From: Thuidium tamariscinum
Taxonomy: Eukaryota > Streptophyta > Bryopsida > Hypnales > Thuidiaceae
Assembly: GCA_947034885.2 (NCBI GenBank)
Contig: OX344758.2
Coordinates: 8,620,501-8,684,500, forward strand
Reading direction: 5' to 3'
Length of the DNA: 64,000 bases
Shown here piece by piece: positions 59,712 through 64,000 of the stretch. Under the pieces are notes generated by a model. The model made no database searches, had not been told where the DNA came from, and was given only the letters and a program-made list of their open reading frames with translations. The number at the start of each line of letters is the position of its first letter. Positions within the stretch are counted from its first letter, which is position 1. Both the position numbers and the translations under genes were made by a program.

Positions 59712-62700
59712 CTAGGGCTTTCCTACTTCATCTTCTTCTTCTTCATCTCCTTCTTCACATTTACTCAGCAACGGCATTGTCAAAGTCACGTCCCCATGGA
59801 GACCATGCGTTGCGAGGTGCTCCTCTCGTGCTTCCTTCTCCACTTGCCGGATCTTATTCACAGCCTGCTGCCCTTGTTTTGATAACCCCAGTTGCTGCCC
59901 CTCGTACCCAACAAAGCAACTGTTAGCCCTCAATCATGAGTGTTGATGGAGTTTCTTACAATTCAGTTTTAGCAACATTTAGAACAAAAGAAACATTAGT
60001 TGCATTTCCAAAATGCTTTCCTCAACCCATCACTATTAACATCATTCTTAACGTCACCGTGAAGTGCAAACAACAACCCTGTTTTCAAAGAGAATCTTCA
60101 CCGTGACGACGAAGGTTTCCTTGGTGATGTTAGTAAGAGAAGTCTGTCTTTTTCATCGCTGAAAACATTGGATCTGGTGAATGTGGAACCGAAAAAACTG
60201 ACGGACGAGCAGAAAGTGGTTCATATGAATTCATGATATGGTTCATAGTTCAAACGTTACAGAAAACAGAGCAAACGGCAGGAAGTTCCTTTTTCACCGG
60301 TACTTTTAGTATATTTTGTCTTGCCAAACAGAAGTCCAGGACGAGGAACTCATTACGATTGGTTTAAGAAAGATTTTGTCTGTGCAGATTCTCATGCCGG
60401 CCTTTCATCGTGTTCCGTGACATTCTTGAACTTCTTTTAAGGCATGAAACCGTTTTTCCTTCCCATGAATTGAATTGAGGCTCTTTCGCTGGAGAAACCT
60501 TGACTCTAAACTTGCAAATATATCATGGGTCACTGTACAGTACAAGGAATTATTCCATGTACAGCGAGATTGTGAGATTATGTCGTTTTCGGGCTTTAGA
60601 ATTCTATGAGATATATGTTGGCTTACCGGATTTGCAACCCGACGAACAAGCATTGAACCCGCTCTGACGTGAGCTGCTGCGGCTGCCACTCGAACCCTGT
60701 AGTTCAATTTTGCGACATCAGGCAAAAGGCTCTGTTGCTATGTTGCATAATACAAAGGACTCATCATCAGACCCTAAACCGTAAACCCTTAAAACCCCAA
60801 AAGGCCGAAGATATAAAAGCCGCAACACGGGACTGAATGCGTCACTCACTTCTTGTGTACATCGATATATACATCTGTCTCGTCCACAATCTCCTCCTGT
60901 GAAGGAAAACAAAATGGAAGCAAACAACGTGTCATGAACAGATATCCTTGAAGATCCTACAAACCCCCAGAGCCTGCGGGATGTCTTAAAAGCGAGAAGC
61001 ACCGAAACCCACGTTCAATGTGCACTTGATCTCTGCCTACTGATTTCAATCCAACAATCCAACCTTCAACAATACATCCTGATTAGTGATGGAGTTCATT
61101 AAAACTTAAGGGATACATTAACAATACAAATTCTTCCATCCGACATCCGAATCCAATAAAAGTGCACAAATTTCCATGCGTATATTTGTTCTCTGCCTTA
61201 TTTTCGCATGGATTCCACCAATTCCACCTTCAATATTACAATCATCCATTGTGCGTCCAACCAACACGGTGAAAAGAATGAAAGCAAAGCAGGGTTTCGG
61301 GAAAATTGTACTTGGAGAAGCTCTTCTATCACATCCTCCATAGTTATGATGCCAATAACTTCCCCGTAGGAACAATAATTGTAAAGATCACCATGCTCCT
61401 CGCCATGTCTGCTCTCCTCAAAACCTTTACTCTCCTCATCCTTGCTCGCATCGAAGTAGTACGAATCTCCAACACCTTTACTCCCATTGTCATCTTTGCT
61501 CGCATTGAAGTAGCACGGATCTCTAACTCCTTTACTCCCATTGTCATCTTTGCCCGCATCGAAGTAGCACGGATCTCTAACTCCTTTACTCCCATTGTCA
61601 TCTTTGCCCGCATCGAAGTAGCACGGATCTCTAACTCCTTTACTCCCATTGTCATCTTTGCCCGCATCGAAGTAGCACGGATCTCCAACAAATTTACTCC
61701 CATTGTCATCCTTGCTTGCATCGAAGTAGCACGGATCTCCTTTACTCTCCTTCTCATCCTTGCTCACATCGAAGTAGTACGGATCTGCGCCACCTTTACT
61801 CTCCTTCTCGTCCTTGCTTGCATCGAAGTAGTACGGTTCTCCACCACCTTTTTCCAAGTCGAGTTTTTCCCAACTTTCCAAAGTCTTCTCATGGCCAACA
61901 TGGAACCCATTCGGCATTTCATTGCCATCAACATCATAAACACCACTTTTCCTCCTGCCTTTGGCTTTTGTGACGGCTGCCATGTGACTCCCACCCTTCT
62001 GGAACTCATTCAGGATATCGTACAAGGGCATGTCACTGGACACTCTGTTGCATTAAAAATCAACAAAAAAATCGCAGGTTTTAAAATGGCTCTGGATCAA
62101 AAGGAGAGGGAGGGGTTTTGCTTCGACAGAATAGAGGAACTTTGAGTAGGACTACTTCACTCAAAAAGAGTGGCTAGCTGCTTGAATGTTATTTTTTTAA
62201 CAAATCCTCGTCGCCTGTTCTAAATTCATACTCCCTCCGTCCCACGAAAAAACTCTGAATGATAGGAAATAGTGCATGTGCCATGTACGTTAAGATAAAT
62301 TATTGTTACTTGAAAACAATTGAGGAGGCTCAACTATACAAGGATTTGTAAGAGCAGGAAGCTTACCTCGGTATCCTCCTTATTGAAGCAGCGCTAACAG
62401 GAGTTTCGGCCTCCGCCCGAACTGTTAGTAGGCTCTTCACCTGTAACGAGTACAAATATGGAAGTAAAAAGTCAATTAGTAAACGACCTTACATAATCAC
62501 TAATCTTCACATACAAAACATTCTTGAGAACTGTTAAGCAAGGAGAATCTTTGTTACAAAGATTACGAGAACATTACCCAAAATCTAAGACCAACAACTG
62601 TCTCATCAATTGAATGCGTTTAAGGCTCTTCAACTGAATTAGAAAACGCTCCCATAAACCCTAAAACCCTAAACTTACAACATACGACACTGTCGATGGA

Positions 62701-63632
62701 ATAATAATTCCACTAAAATCGTAGAACACCCATTACTTCAAGAATGTCATGTATAGATCAATCACAAAAAAAATTCTAAAAACTTAATTCTAGAAGTTCA
62801 GTTGCTTCACCGTAAAATGAAGAAGCATTGAGCTAATTCTTTCTTAGAGTGACAACAAAACTTAATCTTTCTGCAGAACTCAAGACTGCGGAGGTTTTGC
62901 TAAGTTTGAGATTCGCATACCAGTAAAACGCCAATGAGGTTGCGGGAATTTCCTTCGTACACTGGAACACGGCTGTGTCCTCGAGCCAGTATCTTCCCCA
63001 TCGCCTCCCTGTAATTTAAAAACAGAAAGACAGACAAACATACATAAATCATTTGTACAACGATGCTTCCTGACAAAAAAACAGAAAAAAAAGAGAATCC
63101 AAAATAAGCATACACTTGTAATTAGATCAAATCTATTCTTTCTTGGGTTCTTTGTCAATTTTAAAATAGATTTCCAATCTATATCTTAGCATGTATGTTT
63201 TCAAAACTTGAATTAGTTTAAGAAAGTCTCTGAACCTTCTACTCCATTGCGGTAAACTGACAATTTGTAAAATTCTTAATGATAGCAAGATTGCAACTCT
63301 CTCTTATGTCACAAATTGGCACTTCTCTACTTCATGTGTGTCTTTGTACATGAAGTGGGCTTTTTTGTTTTTTTGTTTTGCTTCAAGCATGTTTCATCTT
63401 TGGTTTAGAAGATGTAACTCGAGTCAACAAAAATTGATCATCGAGTTATTAAACTTCGACTTCAAAATCAAAACCATTCTCCAAACTCCATGTGATTGGT
63501 CAAATCAATTTACAAACAAAGCAGAAGAACGGTAGCATTAGAGTCTGACTGAGTGTGGACATACCAATCCAACTTGGAATTAATATCCAGTGAGAATGTG
63601 GATTCAATTGGCGTCATGGAGTCCAGGGCAGT
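59712..63632 (-). CDS. CNNM/CBS-DUF21 membrane transporter, 3' part (8 exons in window)
   Basis: The exons are 63565-63632, 62921-63008, 62367-62440, 61312-62044, 60850-60896, 60627-60696 and a last exon from about 59894 or 59900 to 59712 (TAG stop); at least one upstream part lies beyond the window. The in-window protein opens with TALDSMTPIESTFSLDINSKLDW, then EAMGKILARGHSRVPVYEGNSRNLIGVLL (first CBS), DMPLYDILNEFQKGGSHMAAVTK, and after a repeat insertion GIITMEDVIEELLQEEIVDETD (second CBS). The family (CNNM in animals, CBSDUF in plants) carries divalent cations, probably magnesium, and senses nucleotides through the CBS pair. The N-terminal DUF21 membrane domain is out of the window. The last acceptor is ambiguous by six bases. 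Confidence 0.88.
61425..61860 (-). repeat. 54 bp coding minisatellite inside the CBS-domain gene (8 units)
   Basis: Eight successive ~18-residue units of the type DPCYFDAGKDDNGSKGV lie in one exon. The central four are almost identical and the outer ones more diverged (KDEKESKG). The array sits between SHMAAVTK and the second CBS segment, in the loop where CNNM relatives usually have a short, variable, acidic linker. Confidence 0.85.
62231..62260 (+). mobile_element. Partial Stowaway MITE end
   Basis: CTCCCTCCGTCCCACG, preceded by TA, is a classical Stowaway terminus inside an intron of the CBS-domain gene. I find no matching inverse terminus nearby, so it is a truncated copy. Confidence 0.55.
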
Positions 63633-64000
63633 CTGAAAATGAGTCAGTGAGAAAAATCCAGTCAGCAATGATAAACAACATTTCATAAGTCTACAGCAAC
63701 AATTTGAATATTTGCAAGAATTTTGAGATGCGTGAGAATTGCAAAGATCTGTTGCAGTGAGGGTACATTTCACACCATAAAATTGTTAACCAATGCTTAA
63801 ACGGGGGGGGCCTTTTGTTTCCACAAAAAGTGGGAGTGGGACCCCAAGTATGGCAACTTTCTAGTTAGCCAATGACTCTCTTGCAACTTTCCACCCAGCC
63901 AATGATATTGACATTGGTGTTGCAACTTCCTAGTCAACCCAACCCATGATTCTCTACATATTATAACTAAATTAAATTCACTCCTAGGCATGTAGGAAGG
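63633..64000. other. Intron of the CBS-domain gene reaching the window edge
   Basis: No exon is visible. A near-duplicated phrase (GCCAATGA.. with GCAACTTTC/GCAACTTCC) occurs around 63850-63930. Confidence 0.4.

Noticed and set aside
61306..62145. Long plus-strand frame (~279 codons)
   Set aside because: It is the antisense shadow of the repeat-bearing CBS exon; the minus strand carries recognisable CBS motifs and splice sites.
1..64000. A genome-wide alternative code with TAG as glutamine
   Set aside because: Host genes here end naturally in TAA, TGA or TAG (the 5115-6891 and 59712-63632 genes end in TAG), and no host exon has an internal TAG. Any recoding would be limited to the transposon.

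Overview
This window is nuclear DNA of a land plant. The genes are spliced with GT..AG introns, the proteins are plant-type, and the spacers are AT-rich and carry Stowaway-type MITEs and a poly(A)-tailed LINE fragment. A seed-free plant (bryophyte, lycophyte or fern) is my inference from the style of the proteins and of the large transposon; it is not proven.

Host genes, left to right. (1) 5115-6891, minus: a four-exon acidic protein of unknown function. (2) 27976-28278, plus: a small DnaJ-type zinc-finger protein, preceded by ten degenerate 46-47 bp tandem repeats and followed by four degenerate copies of a ~300 bp unit. (3) 30646-34535, minus: a seven-exon VTT/SNARE-associated (TVP38/TMEM64, DedA-like) membrane protein, probably plastidial. 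(4) 47560-49774, minus: a complete five-exon BET1-type Qc-SNARE. (5) 53373-54728, plus: a single-exon TBC Rab-GAP with both catalytic fingers. (6) 59712-63632, minus: the 3' part of a CNNM/CBS-DUF21 transporter gene whose CBS region is interrupted by eight ~18-residue repeats. It runs off the right edge.

The remarkable part is 10787-23910. This is a GC-richer ~13.1 kb block in AT-rich DNA, bounded by imperfect terminal inverted repeats. I interpret it as one large DNA transposon. Its plus-strand gene (18918-23067, two exons) has two N-terminal domains resembling the TNP1/EN/SPM-like family, a Cys-rich knuckle and a C-terminal DUF7869 (RNase-H-like, transposase-like) core. Its minus-strand unit (17729 down to about 11379) encodes a ParB/sulfiredoxin-fold protein with a possibly decayed methyltransferase tail, then two degenerate FCP1-type phosphatase domains. 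These may be separate genes, or exons of one gene. The element is studded with about 28 copies of a 19 bp palindrome, TATCGGCTGSCAGCCGATA or its TGT..ACA form. Copies sit in every intron I could define, between genes and beside both termini, and I found no full copy outside the element. A ParB-like protein encoded beside many parS-like palindromes suggests a self-recognition system. Every in-frame stop I found inside these genes (six firm, two more depending on splice choice) is TAG, apparently replacing CAG.

The rest is repeat-rich, AT-rich spacer: three copies of a 260-276 bp TA-flanked MITE, a complete and a partial Stowaway, a 5'-truncated LINE with its target-site duplication, a 53 bp minisatellite, foldback hairpins, and a ~1.6 kb direct duplication at 42.8-46.7 kb.
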